Below are positions 1 through 8,690 of a stretch of DNA of 42,087 nt, one piece after another. The notes beneath the pieces were generated by a model that saw only the letters and a list, made by a program, of their open reading frames with translations, was not told the origin of the DNA and made no database searches. A program made the position numbers and the translations under genes. The stretch's first letter is position 1. The number at the start of each line of letters is the position of its first letter. Origin of the DNA: an uncultured Anaerotruncus sp. (lineage in GTDB: Bacteria; Bacillota; Clostridia; Oscillospirales; Ruminococcaceae); NCBI RefSeq assembly GCF_902490045.1, contig NZ_CABUCJ010000007.1:1-42087 (forward strand), read 5' to 3'.

Positions 1-124
1 CCCGCCGCTTTTTTGTGCTTTTGGCGCGGAAAGGGAGACGCCCGCAAATGGGCAGGGACATCCCGATGCGAAGCGATCCGGGTTCCCCGCGTCCGGCGCG
101 TATATCAAGTTCGTTGACAGGATG

Positions 125-159
125 AAAGGGCCGCCCGGCAGACGCCGGGCGGCCCTTTT
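125..159. terminator. Bidirectional intrinsic terminator after the RND efflux operon
   Basis: A perfect 12-bp GC-rich stem (128-139 with 144-155) encloses the tetraloop AGAC. It is followed by TTTT on the plus strand and TTT on the minus strand. It lies about 25 bp past the stop codon of the minus-strand RND permease, so it most likely ends that operon. The 120 bases to its left show no recognisable gene. Confidence 0.85.
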
Positions 160-180
160 CCACAGGAGGGGAATTGCCGG

Positions 181-3100
181 TCAAAGGAATTCTTCGGGGA
201 CCGGGTCGCCTGAAACCTGGGGCTGCTCCCGGAGGTTCCGGCGGAAGAGGGATTTGCTGCCCGTCCGGCGGCCCTTTTTGCGGCGGTCCTCGCCGTCCGC
301 CAGCAGGTAGACGGTCGGGATCAGAACCAGGGTAATCAGCGTCGAGAAGATGAGCCCGCCGATGACGACGACCGACATCGACTGCATCATCTCGACGTTG
401 CCGCCGATGCCGACCGCGGTCGGCACAAGGCCGAGCACGGTGGTCAGCGTGGTCATCAGGATGGGGCGCAGGCGGGTGGGGGCCGCGAAGACCAGGGCGT
501 CCCGGGCGCCCAGCCCCTGCTCGCGCCGCAGGATGCTGGTGTAGTCGATCAGCACGATCGCGTTGTTGACGACGATGCCGACGAGCATGATGAGGCCGAT
601 GAGGCTGGTCATCGAGATGGTCATGCCGGTGAGCAGCAGTGCCAAAAACGCGCCGGTCATCGAGAAGGGGACCGAGAGCATGACCACGAGGGAGAAGCGC
701 ATCGATTCAAACTGCATGGCCATGACCACGAAGACGAGGAAGACCGCGATTGCCAGAGCGTTATAGATTTTGCCGAACTCGTCGTTCATCGTCTGCATGT
801 TGCCGCCCGCCGCGATGCTTACGCCGTCGGGCAGGTCCATCTGCTGGACGCGGGCCATGATCTGGTTGGAAAGCTGGGTGGCGGAGACCCCCGTCGCGGT
901 CTGCCCGGTGACGGACACCTGGTAATCGCCGTCCTGCCGCTGGATCTGCGCGGGGGCGTTGTTGAAGACGATGGAGGCCACGTCGGTGATCGGCACCTGC
1001 CCGCCGCTGCGGGTGGAGATCATGAGGCCGGAAAGGTCGCTGACGTCCTTGAAACGGCCCTCCGGGTACATGACCTTGACGGCATACTCCTGGTCGCTGG
1101 TCTGCAGGTCGGCTGCGTTGATGCCGGAGATCATGTTTTTCGCGGTGGAGAGGATGGCCGACGGGGTTGTGCCGATCGCGGCGGCCTGGACCGGGTCGAC
1201 GATGATCTCGGCGCGCGGGCTGCCGTCGCTGAGGCTGGTGGAGGCCGAGTCGATGCCGTCGAACCCGGCGACGACCGTTTTGATCTCATCCGCGACCTCC
1301 CGCAGCGTATCGAGGTTGGAGCCGGTCAGGTTGATCTGCACGCCCCGGCTGCCGAAGGACATCGAGCTGCGCTCCTCGACCTCGACCGACGCGTTGTCGA
1401 TGCCGGAGGTCTGCTCGCGCATGAGGGTGATGAAGTCGCCGGTGGAAATCCCGCGGTCGTCCCTGAGGTAGACGGTGAGGCTGGCGGAACCGCCGTTGCC
1501 GCGCATCGAATAGCTCTCGACATCCTCCTGGGCCGCCACGATCTCTTCCACACGGGTCATGATGGCGTCGGTGGCGTCGATGTCGAGGCCGGTCTTGGTG
1601 GTGACGGAGATGCTGATCGACCCCTCGTCGCTCGACGGCATCAGTTCCATGTCGAGCTGGGTAAACATGACGAAGGTGCCCGCCAGCAGGATGACGGCGG
1701 CTGCGATGACGGTGAGCTTGTGGTTCAGCGCGGTGGTCAGCAGCCGCTTGTAGGCTCTTTCCAGGCTGTGCAGCCGCCGGTTGACCCACGAGTCCTTCTT
1801 CTCCCGCGGCCGCATCCGGGAGAAGAGGAGCGGCACCATCGTCAGCGCCGAGATCAGCGAGGCGGTCAGGGAGAAGACGATCGTGAAGCCGACCTCCTTG
1901 AAGAGCTGGCCGGACATGCCGTTCATCAGGGAGATGGGCAGGAAGACGACGATCGTCGTGATGGTGGACGCGATGATCGCGGAGTTCACGAGGTTCGCGC
2001 CCTCGATCGCCGCCTGCTCATAGCTCTTGATGCCGTCCTGCTCCTTGAAGCAGGAGTCGAGCACGACGATCGAGTTGTCGACCATCATGCCGATGCCCAC
2101 GACGAGGCCGCCGAGCGACATGATGTTGATGGTCATGCCGAAGGCCGCCATGAGCACGAGCGCCGCGAAGACGGAGAGCGGCATCGAGATCGCCACGATG
2201 AAGGCGGCGCGCCAGTCGCCCAGGAAGGCCACCAGCACGAGCATGGCGAGCGCGAGGCCGAGGACGAGGGACTGGACGACGTTCATGATGTTCTCATAGA
2301 TCGTTTCGCCCGAGTTGCTGGTAATGGTGATGGCAAGTCCCAGGCCCTGCCCGTTGAGGTCGTCCACCACGCGCACGACCTGGTTGCACACGTCGATCGT
2401 ATTGGCCGACTGGTTCTTGGAGACGGAGAGCGAGATGTTGTCCATGCCGTTGTAGCGGCTGATGGAGGACATGCTCTGCTCGGCCATCGTGACGTTGGCC
2501 ACGTCGGAGACATGGATGATGTCCCCCGAGGCCAGGGAGATGGGGATCGTTTCGAGGCTTTCGTAGGTGTCGTAGTTCATGCCGCCCTGGAGCGTCAGGC
2601 TGACCTCGCCGCGGTTGATCTCGCCCACGGTGGTGGTGAAATCGGCGCTGGCGATGGCGCTGGATACGTCGGTCATCGAAAGGCCGTACTGCTCCATCTC
2701 CTCTTCCCGGAGCTCCACCTGGATGTACTCGCGGGTGCCGCCGCGCATGCTCACCTCAGAGACACCGGAAATCCGCTCGATCTCGGGCACGACGGCGTCC
2801 TCGATGTAGGAGTAGATGTTGTTCCCGGTCGCGGTGGTCGTGATCGACAGGTCCATGACGGAGGAGGAGTCCATGCTCATCTCCATGATGGTCGGGTCGT
2901 CGGCCGAATCGGGCAGGCGCACCCGCTGGAGCGCCTCGTTGATCTCGTCGTACTTTTCATCCATGTCGGTGTTGTAGTCGAACTCCAGCGTGGTCATCGA
3001 GGAGCCCTCCGACGAGCGCGAGGTCATGCTCTCCACGTCGCTGACGGTGGAGAGCGCCGATTCGATCACGTCGGTGATCAGCTCGTCGACCTCCTCCGGG

Positions 3101-3264
3101 GACGCGCCCGAATAACCGGTCCGGACCATGAAGATGGGCATCGACATCTCGGGCGTGGACTCCATCTCCATGCCGAAGATCGAGGAGACGCCGAAGACCA
3201 GCAGGCAGAGCACGCACATGAGCACCGATACCGGCCGTTTAACGGCTAATTTTGGAAATGTCAT
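181..3264 (-). CDS. RND-family multidrug efflux permease (AcrB/SwrC-like)
   Basis: This is a 1027-aa inner-membrane pump of the hydrophobe/amphiphile efflux RND superfamily, expected to use the proton gradient to expel drugs, detergents or lipopeptides. The first membrane helix is at about residues 11-31, followed by a large extracellular porter loop, a block of helices, a second porter loop and a final helix block. The fourth-helix motif GIGMMVDNSIVVLD places Asp396 where AcrB has its proton-relay Asp407, but an Asn follows instead of a second Asp. The tenth-helix counterpart reads GIVVNNAIVLID, with Asn where AcrB has Lys940. The start codon is 6 bp after the stop of the adaptor gene, and AGGAGG lies within that junction, indicating translational coupling. 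No outer-membrane factor is nearby, which fits a monoderm Firmicute. Family assignment is firm; the substrate is unknown. Confidence 0.93.
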   Translation of the reverse strand: MTFPKLAVKRPVSVLMCVLCLLVFGVSSIFGMEMESTPEMSMPIFMVRTGYSGASPEEVDELITDVIESALSTVSDVESMTSRSSEGSSMTTLEFDYNTDMDEKYDEINEALQRVRLPDSADDPTIMEMSMDSSSVMDLSITTTATGNNIYSYIEDAVVPEIERISGVSEVSMRGGTREYIQVELREEEMEQYGLSMTDVSSAIASADFTTTVGEINRGEVSLTLQGGMNYDTYESLETIPISLASGDIIHVSDVANVTMAEQSMSSISRYNGMDNISLSVSKNQSANTIDVCNQVVRVVDDLNGQGLGLAITITSNSGETIYENIMNVVQSLVLGLALAMLVLVAFLGDWRAAFIVAISMPLSVFAALVLMAAFGMTINIMSLGGLVVGIGMMVDNSIVVLDSCFKEQDGIKSYEQAAIEGANLVNSAIIASTITTIVVFLPISLMNGMSGQLFKEVGFTIVFSLTASLISALTMVPLLFSRMRPREKKDSWVNRRLHSLERAYKRLLTTALNHKLTVIAAAVILLAGTFVMFTQLDMELMPSSDEGSISISVTTKTGLDIDATDAIMTRVEEIVAAQEDVESYSMRGNGGSASLTVYLRDDRGISTGDFITLMREQTSGIDNASVEVEERSSMSFGSRGVQINLTGSNLDTLREVADEIKTVVAGFDGIDSASTSLSDGSPRAEIIVDPVQAAAIGTTPSAILSTAKNMISGINAADLQTSDQEYAVKVMYPEGRFKDVSDLSGLMISTRSGGQVPITDVASIVFNNAPAQIQRQDGDYQVSVTGQTATGVSATQLSNQIMARVQQMDLPDGVSIAAGGNMQTMNDEFGKIYNALAIAVFLVFVVMAMQFESMRFSLVVMLSVPFSMTGAFLALLLTGMTISMTSLIGLIMLVGIVVNNAIVLIDYTSILRREQGLGARDALVFAAPTRLRPILMTTLTTVLGLVPTAVGIGGNVEMMQSMSVVVIGGLIFSTLITLVLIPTVYLLADGEDRRKKGRRTGSKSLFRRNLREQPQVSGDPVPEEFL

Positions 3265-3270
3265 CGGCGG

Positions 3271-4869
3271 TTAATCCTCCTGTGCGGCCGTCCCTGCGGC
3301 GTCTTCTTGTTCAGGTGCGTCCGGCGCGCTCTCGCCGGCGGAATCCGCGGGGCTGTCCGCGGAGGCGGCGCCCGCGCCGGGGTCGGCCTGCCCCTCGGCA
3401 AGCTCCACCTTGGCGCCGTCCTTGAGGTCGGGGTGCCAGGTGGTGATGATCCGGCTGCCTTCGTCGAGGCCGGAGAGGGCGACGACCGTCTCGCTGTTGG
3501 ACATGCCCGTCTCAAAATCGGTGCGGTGGGCCTCGCCGTTTGCATATGTAAAGACGTAGGCCTGCCCATCCTCGTAGTAGACGCTGTCGATCGGGACGAG
3601 CAGGGCGTTCTCCGCCCTCTGGGTGGCGGCGGAGACCTTGACGGTCACGCCCGAAAGCAGCGCGCCGCCGTCGTCCTGGATCTGCGCCTCGATGGGGAAG
3701 AGGCCGGTGCTGTCGTCCGCCTTGGAGTCGATCGAGGTGATGATGGCGGCATAGTCGTTCCCGCTCTTCTGGACGGTGACCCCGTCGCCGATCGAAAGCG
3801 CGGTCGCCGCGTCCGCCGTGGCGTTGAAGGTGACCGACATCTGGTTCTTGTTGGAGATCGTGAAGGCTGCGGTCTGGAGCGACGCGGTCTCATGCTCGGT
3901 CACCGCGCTCGCCTCGATCACCCCGTCGATGGGGGAATAGACCTTGTACTTCTCCAGCTGCTTGGCGCTCTGCTCGAGCGAGAGCTGGGCGGATTTGAGG
4001 GAGTTGTCGACGCTCGCCCTGGTGTCCTCGAGGGAGGCGCCCTTCGCGAGGTTGTATTTTTCGAGCGCGGACTCGTAGTTGGTCTGCGCGTTCTTGTAGC
4101 TGTTGCGCAGGCTGCGCAGGGTGCTGTCGTCGTCGTTCTCCAGGTCGTTGACCGTCGCGCGCGCCACGCTGTAGGAGCTTTCCGCCTTGGAGACCGCCGA
4201 CACGAGGTCCTTATAGGTTTCGCTCGACTTGTCGCCGGGGTTCGCCTCCGCGTAGGCGTCGAGCTCCGCCTCGGCCGCGCGCATCGCGGTCTCCGCCTTG
4301 TCCATCGCCTTCTGCGCGGAGATGAGGGAGTCCTCACTGTCGTCGTTGTAGTCGCGCAGCTCGATGCGCGCGTTGTTCAGCGACTGCTGCGCGCTCTTGA
4401 GGCTGGATTCCAGAGAGAGCAGGTTCGATTCATAGCTGCTGCCGAGGGTGGTGTCGGCGGAGATGACCTTGGAGTCGTAGCTCGTCTGGGCGATTTCGTA
4501 GCTGAGCTGCGCGTCGCTGTCGTCCATCTCGAAGAGCAGGTCGCCCGCCTTGACGGTGTCGCCCGCCGTAAAGTAGACAGCCGTCACCTTACCGGCGACC
4601 TCGGGATAGACGTTGACGCTCTCGCCCGGCTTGATTTTGCCGATGAATTCGGTGCTGCGGGTAAGGCTCCCGACGGCGGGGGAGGTGAGCTTGACGCTGA
4701 TGACGCTCTCGCTCATTTCGATTTCGCCGAGGTTTCCGCCCATGCCGCCGGGGCCGCCCCCGCCGGGGCCCCCGCCCGCCGCCAGCACGACGGTGGAGAC
4801 CGCCGCCGCGGCCAGCGCGACGACGAGGACGGCCGACGCGATATTCTTTTTGCTAAGGAATTTTTTCAT
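3271..4869 (-). CDS. RND efflux periplasmic adaptor (membrane-fusion protein)
   Basis: A 532-aa HlyD/AcrA-type adaptor that couples to the RND permease encoded immediately downstream. An N-terminal membrane anchor (about residues 10-31) is followed by a Gly/Pro-rich linker. A biotinyl-lipoyl half-motif (VAGKVTAVYFTAGDTVKAGD, about 91-110) comes next, then an unusually long Ala/Ser/Glu-rich coiled-coil hairpin (about 120-310). The other lipoyl half (YSPIDGVIEA), a beta-barrel domain and an acidic Ala/Glu-rich tail complete it. I chose the ATG at 4869 because AGGAG sits 8 bp upstream and the signal/anchor follows at once; the frame stays open to 5172 but that extension has no membrane-protein character. 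It is probably the first gene of a two-gene operon. Only a TATGAT-like -10 without a good -35 is visible upstream on this strand. Confidence 0.92.
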   Translation of the reverse strand: MKKFLSKKNIASAVLVVALAAAAVSTVVLAAGGGPGGGGPGGMGGNLGEIEMSESVISVKLTSPAVGSLTRSTEFIGKIKPGESVNVYPEVAGKVTAVYFTAGDTVKAGDLLFEMDDSDAQLSYEIAQTSYDSKVISADTTLGSSYESNLLSLESSLKSAQQSLNNARIELRDYNDDSEDSLISAQKAMDKAETAMRAAEAELDAYAEANPGDKSSETYKDLVSAVSKAESSYSVARATVNDLENDDDSTLRSLRNSYKNAQTNYESALEKYNLAKGASLEDTRASVDNSLKSAQLSLEQSAKQLEKYKVYSPIDGVIEASAVTEHETASLQTAAFTISNKNQMSVTFNATADAATALSIGDGVTVQKSGNDYAAIITSIDSKADDSTGLFPIEAQIQDDGGALLSGVTVKVSAATQRAENALLVPIDSVYYEDGQAYVFTYANGEAHRTDFETGMSNSETVVALSGLDEGSRIITTWHPDLKDGAKVELAEGQADPGAGAASADSPADSAGESAPDAPEQEDAAGTAAQED

Positions 4870-5114
4870 GCTTCCCACTCCTATCCCCGGCCGGAGCCGG
4901 CGCTGATTTGACAGAGTCAGCCGTATCTTTTCGGCTTTTACCGCCCCATCATATGTCGGGAATGTGTTGGACAGGGCAAAAATCTGTGAATACGCTGTGA
5001 ATGATGGAGAACTTCCCGGAAATTTCCGGAGCTGTGCGCTCCCGCCAAAAGAGAAAACCTCCGCGGCCTTTTTCTGGCAAAATGGGCAAAAAGTCGTTGT
5101 TTTTTTCGGATTCC

Positions 5115-5143
5115 TTGCCGCGGCGCCGGAAATCCGGTATAAT
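5115..5143 (+). promoter_or_regulatory. Sigma-A-type promoter for the GGDEF gene
   Basis: TTGCCG (5115-5120), a 17-bp spacer and a perfect TATAAT (5138-5143) precede the start codon at 5229 by about 85 bp. The position rules out starts upstream of 5140 for the diguanylate cyclase. The rest of the 359-bp divergent gap (4870-5228) shows no other gene or clear regulatory element. Confidence 0.7.
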
Positions 5144-5228
5144 AAGTCATAAGAAAAGTTTCCCGCCCCCAAGGCGGCCTGTTCTGCGACCGGGCGGAAA
5201 AGCCCGAAAAACGGAATCGAGTGATCGT

Positions 5229-7709
5229 ATGCTGAAAAAATGGATCGGTCTTCTGCTGATTGCGGCGGCGCTTGCCGGCGGCGGATCGCTTCCCGCCGCG
5301 GCCGCCGGGCAGGAGGGCCGCGTCGTGCGGGTCGCCTATCCCATTCAGGCCGGGCTGACCGGCTTTGACGAGTATGGGAATTACAGCGGCTATACCTATG
5401 AATACCTGGAGGAGATCGCGCAGTACACCGGATGGGACTATGAATTCGTCCAGGCGCCGGGGACGGTGGACGAGAGCCTGATCGCGCTGATGGAGATGCT
5501 GCGGGAGGGCGAGATCGACCTGATGGGCGCGATGCTCTACACGGAGGAGACGGGGGAGCAGTTCGATTACGCCAGTCACAACTACGGCGTGGTCGAAACG
5601 GTGCTGCAGGTGCCGTATGATGTGCAGGAGGTCGTCATCAACTCCCAGGTGCAGCAGACCGTCCGGGTGGCGGTGGCGTCAGAGGGCGGCCGGATGCAGC
5701 GGGAGCTCGAGGACTACTGTGCGATGAACCTGATCACGCCCGAGTACGTCCTCTGCGGCGACAACGACGAGCAGCTCGAGGCGGTCCGGGAGGGGCGCGC
5801 GGACGTGCTGCTGAACACGAGCCTCAACTATCTGGAGGGGGTGCGCGTCATCGCGCGGTTTGCTCCCAAGCCGTTTTATTTCCTCACCACCAAGGGGAAA
5901 AACGCGGAGATGATGGAGGAACTCAACTCCGCCATCATGAACGTCGAGCAGACGGACCCCACCTTTTCCAACCGGCTTTACGAGAAGTACTTTACCGCCT
6001 CCGGCGCGAACCTCCGGCTGACCGACGAGGAGGCGGCGTACGTCGGCGCGGCGGGGACCCTGCGGGTGGGGGTGCTGACCGAGCAGCCGCCGCTGCAGTA
6101 CGCGAATGAACAGACGGGGGAGCTCGACGGCATCGCGGTCGACCTGCTGGGGCTGATTTCGGAAAAGACGGGCCTTGCGTTCGAGATGGTGCCCGTCGAA
6201 TCCCCGGAGGAGCTCTACCGCCTCGCCGAGCAGGGAGAAATCGATCTCGCGGCGGGCGTTCCCTACGACTACGACCTCGCACGGGAGCGGCACCTTTCGA
6301 TGACGCGCCCCTACATCTCATCCCAATACCTACTGATGATGAAGGAGGAGAACAGCGAGGAGACGATCAAGGGCAAGCGGCTGGCCCTGACGACCACGAG
6401 CCCCTACCGCGGGGAGACGATCGGGCAGGTCGTCCGCTACGCCAAGCTGGCCGACTGCATCCGCGCGGTGGAATCCGGGGAGGCGGACTACACCTATGTG
6501 GACGCCTATATGGCGCAGTATTTCATCAACCAGCCCCAGTTCCGCGACCTCAAGCTGATCCCCCAGACCTATGAGCCGCAGAGGCTCTGCTACGGAGTGG
6601 TCAAACCCGCGCCGCAGGCGCTGCTTTCGATCCTCAACAAGGCGGTCCTGACGCTGCCCAGCGCGGAAATCCAGGGGATCATCAACCAGAACACCCTGCA
6701 AAAACAGCCTTTCTCCCTCCGGGCGGTCCTGACGGCCAACCCGATGGAGTCGGTGGCGGCCATCGTCGTCGTCTCGCTGGCCGTGATCGCGGCCCTGCTG
6801 CTCTCCCTGCGGCGGCGCGCCCGGGCCAGCCGGGAGGCGGCGCTGGAGCTGAAAAAGCATTTCCGCGTCTACGCGCTGGTAAACGAGTATTTCTTTGAAT
6901 ACAGCTACCGCAGCCGCACGATGTTCGTCTCAGACCCCTCCAAGGACGGCGGCGAGCCCGATCTCCTCCGCTTCGACTATTCCGTGCGGCCCGGAAGCGC
7001 GCGGGAGGCGCGGCGGCGGGAGGCATTCCTCAAGGTGGTCCGTTCACGGGAGGACGGCTTCCACGAGCTCCATATCGAATGTATCGACGGCGTGTCCCAC
7101 TGGCTGCGCATCGCGCTGGAGACGGTCTACGACGGCGCCGAGCCCGCCTACGCCCTCGGAAGGATCAACGTGATCGACGAGGAACGGCAGGAGAAGGATC
7201 AGCTGATGGAGCGGGCCCAGCTCGACAGCCTGACCCACGTCTACAATTCCGAGGCGTGCCGGACCCGCGTGCGCGAGAGCCTCTCCCGCATGCGGGAGGG
7301 GGAGCTCGGGGCGCTGCTGCTCATCGACATCGATTATTTCAAGCAGATCAACGACACCTATGGGCACATGCGGGGGGACGAGGTGCTCGGGCAGATGGCC
7401 GGGCTGCTGCGCTCGAGCTTCCGGACGGACGACGTCGTCGGCCGCCCGGGCGGGGACGAGTTCCTCGTCTATCTGACACGGATCAAAAACAGGGAATTCC
7501 TCTTCGACAAGTGCGCCGCGCTCTGCTCCGGGGCGCGCGGCCTGCCGCTGGCGGAGGGCGGCCGCATCACGATCAGCGTGGGCGCGGCGCTTTCCCATCC
7601 GGGCGACAGCTACGCCGCGCTCTATCAGGCGGCGGACGAGGCGCTCTACCGCGCCAAAAACGAGGGGCGCGACCGGTTCCATATCGCGGAGCGGGTGGGG
7701 ACGGAGTGA
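5229..7709 (+). CDS. Transmembrane diguanylate cyclase with two solute-binding sensor domains
   Basis: An 826-aa sensor enzyme predicted to make c-di-GMP in response to an extracellular small molecule. A signal peptide (residues 1-27) is followed by two tandem family-3 solute-binding domains (about 32-255 and 270-490), the type that binds amino acids. A single membrane helix follows (about 505-530), then a PAS-like linker (about 545-650) and a GGDEF domain (about 660-820). The active-site GGDEF is intact at residues 741-745. An RTDD product-inhibition (I-site) motif lies exactly five residues before it, so the enzyme looks active and feedback-regulated. The frame is open from 5001, but the ATG at 5229 starts directly with a signal peptide and lies downstream of the promoter at 5115-5143. 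It is monocistronic, ending at the terminator at 7724-7763. Confidence 0.92.
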   Translation: MLKKWIGLLLIAAALAGGGSLPAAAAGQEGRVVRVAYPIQAGLTGFDEYGNYSGYTYEYLEEIAQYTGWDYEFVQAPGTVDESLIALMEMLREGEIDLMGAMLYTEETGEQFDYASHNYGVVETVLQVPYDVQEVVINSQVQQTVRVAVASEGGRMQRELEDYCAMNLITPEYVLCGDNDEQLEAVREGRADVLLNTSLNYLEGVRVIARFAPKPFYFLTTKGKNAEMMEELNSAIMNVEQTDPTFSNRLYEKYFTASGANLRLTDEEAAYVGAAGTLRVGVLTEQPPLQYANEQTGELDGIAVDLLGLISEKTGLAFEMVPVESPEELYRLAEQGEIDLAAGVPYDYDLARERHLSMTRPYISSQYLLMMKEENSEETIKGKRLALTTTSPYRGETIGQVVRYAKLADCIRAVESGEADYTYVDAYMAQYFINQPQFRDLKLIPQTYEPQRLCYGVVKPAPQALLSILNKAVLTLPSAEIQGIINQNTLQKQPFSLRAVLTANPMESVAAIVVVSLAVIAALLLSLRRRARASREAALELKKHFRVYALVNEYFFEYSYRSRTMFVSDPSKDGGEPDLLRFDYSVRPGSAREARRREAFLKVVRSREDGFHELHIECIDGVSHWLRIALETVYDGAEPAYALGRINVIDEERQEKDQLMERAQLDSLTHVYNSEACRTRVRESLSRMREGELGALLLIDIDYFKQINDTYGHMRGDEVLGQMAGLLRSSFRTDDVVGRPGGDEFLVYLTRIKNREFLFDKCAALCSGARGLPLAEGGRITISVGAALSHPGDSYAALYQAADEALYRAKNEGRDRFHIAERVGTE

Positions 7710-7723
7710 CCGCGCGGCGGGAT

Positions 7724-7763
7724 AAAAAAGGCCGGACCGGCTGATGCCGGTCCGGCCTTTTTT
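7724..7763. terminator. Perfect bidirectional intrinsic terminator
   Basis: Six A, a perfect 12-bp stem (7730-7741 with 7746-7757) with loop TGAT, then six T. It ends the plus-strand GGDEF transcript and can also stop minus-strand transcription coming from the ATPase fragment. Confidence 0.95.
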
Positions 7764-7775
7764 GACGGCGCGTGC

Positions 7776-7804
7776 AAAGGGCCCCCGGCGTTTGCCGGCG
7801 GCCC
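7776..7804 (-). terminator. Terminator-like hairpin after the ATPase 3' fragment
   Basis: An 11-bp stem with one internal C/C mismatch (7779-7789 with 7794-7804) is followed on the minus strand by TTT. It lies 27 bp past the stop codon of the ATPase C-terminal fragment and forms a tandem terminator with the neighbouring hairpin. Confidence 0.6.
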
Positions 7805-7830
7805 TGTTCTGCGGTATGGGGCGTCCCGTG

Positions 7831-8649
7831 TCAGAGCCCGTAGCTCTGGAAAATGTGCTCGTATTTTTGCAGCGTGCGTTCGCCGACGGCGTCGACGGCC
7901 GCGAAATCCATGGCCGCGGTGTAGTAGCCCTCGAGCTGGTCGTGCAGGGCCTTGGCCTCGGCCAGCAGGCGGGCGGCCTGCTCGAGCATCTGCGCGGAGG
8001 CCTTTTTGTTGAAGGTGATGCGTTTGCGGTGGGCGCGGATCTGCTCGGCGTCGGTGAACCGCCTGGAACGCACGATCTTGTAGGGCTCGACGTCGGGCAG
8101 GTGGTTGTCGTTGGCGGTCATGAAGCCGAGCCGGAGGGCGGGGATGAACAGGTGTTCGAGCTTCTCGAACGGGGAGAGGGGACAGTAGCAGGCAATGACG
8201 TCCCAGCCGGCCTCAAGCGCCTGGCTGCGCAGGGCGGAAAGGAAGAGGCGGGAGGCGGCGCCGTAGACGTCTTCGACGAGGTAGATGCGGTCGCAGAGCG
8301 CCTTGGCGGTGCCGTCGAAGAGGACGGGCCCCTTGTTGGTGACGCAGGAGAGAAAGCGCACCGATTCGCGGCCCTGGCCGCCGGGACCGCCCCGGAACTC
8401 GCTGAGCGCGATGCGCCGGGCCGCCTTGACCACCTTGCCGACCGAGGTGCCCTCGAGCGCGATGCGATAGGTGTCGGAAAGTAGGCTCCCCGCCGCGCCG
8501 AGGAAGCGGCAGCAGTGCTCATGGCAGCGGCTGATCTTCGCCGACAGCGCCATGATCGCCTCCCGGTTCTCAAAGAGCGCGTGCTCGTCCCAACAGGAGG
8601 ACAGGTCGACGAGCTGCTCGAACGCGCCCGGATATTTGGGTTCGATCAC
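7831..8649 (-). pseudogene. C-terminal part (273 codons) of a split P-loop ATPase gene
   Basis: This fragment encodes the last 272 residues of an ATPase of the two-domain P-loop NTPase family I know as PRK06851-like. It begins V-I-E-P-K-Y-P-G-A-F and ends EHIFQSYGL. The family normally continues here from an N-terminal domain ending D-G-T-S-P-H; that domain lies 31 kb away at 39894-40181 on the same strand. Joining the two at the shared CATGGG gives ...ACC TCC CCC CAT GTG ATC GAA CCC..., in frame, for a total of 369 codons including the stop, close to the usual family length. The frame stays open upstream into the inserted DNA, but that extension is out-of-frame read of the neighbouring kinase gene and is not real. 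The second NTP site (around VEDVYGAASRLF) looks degenerate. The gene is inactive unless the element excises. Confidence 0.9.
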
Positions 8650-8654
8650 ATGGG
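8649..8654. repeat. attL: left copy of the 6-bp CATGGG core
   Basis: Left junction of the element. The bases to the left (…TTCGATCA) belong to the ATPase gene; those to the right (CGGGCGGC…) are element DNA. It is identical to the copy at 39893-39898. Confidence 0.8.
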
Positions 8655-8656
8655 CG

Positions 8657-8688
8657 GGCGGCGCGGAATATAATAACCGCGGGCCGCC
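8657..8688. repeat. Inverted repeat at the left end of the element
   Basis: GGCGGCGCGG (8657-8666) and CCGCG-gg-CCGCC (8677-8688) form a 10-bp stem with a 2-nt bulge around the AT-only loop AATATAATAA. It sits 3 bp inside the attL core and directly behind the stop codon at 8691. It could be a transcription stop for the catabolic operon, although no T-tract follows on the minus strand, or a recombinase-binding arm. The sequence alone does not decide. Confidence 0.5.
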
Positions 8689-8690
8689 GC

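Noticed and set aside
5001..5228. 76 extra codons before the GGDEF protein
   Set aside because: They precede or overlap the TTGCCG-17-TATAAT promoter and would bury the signal peptide.
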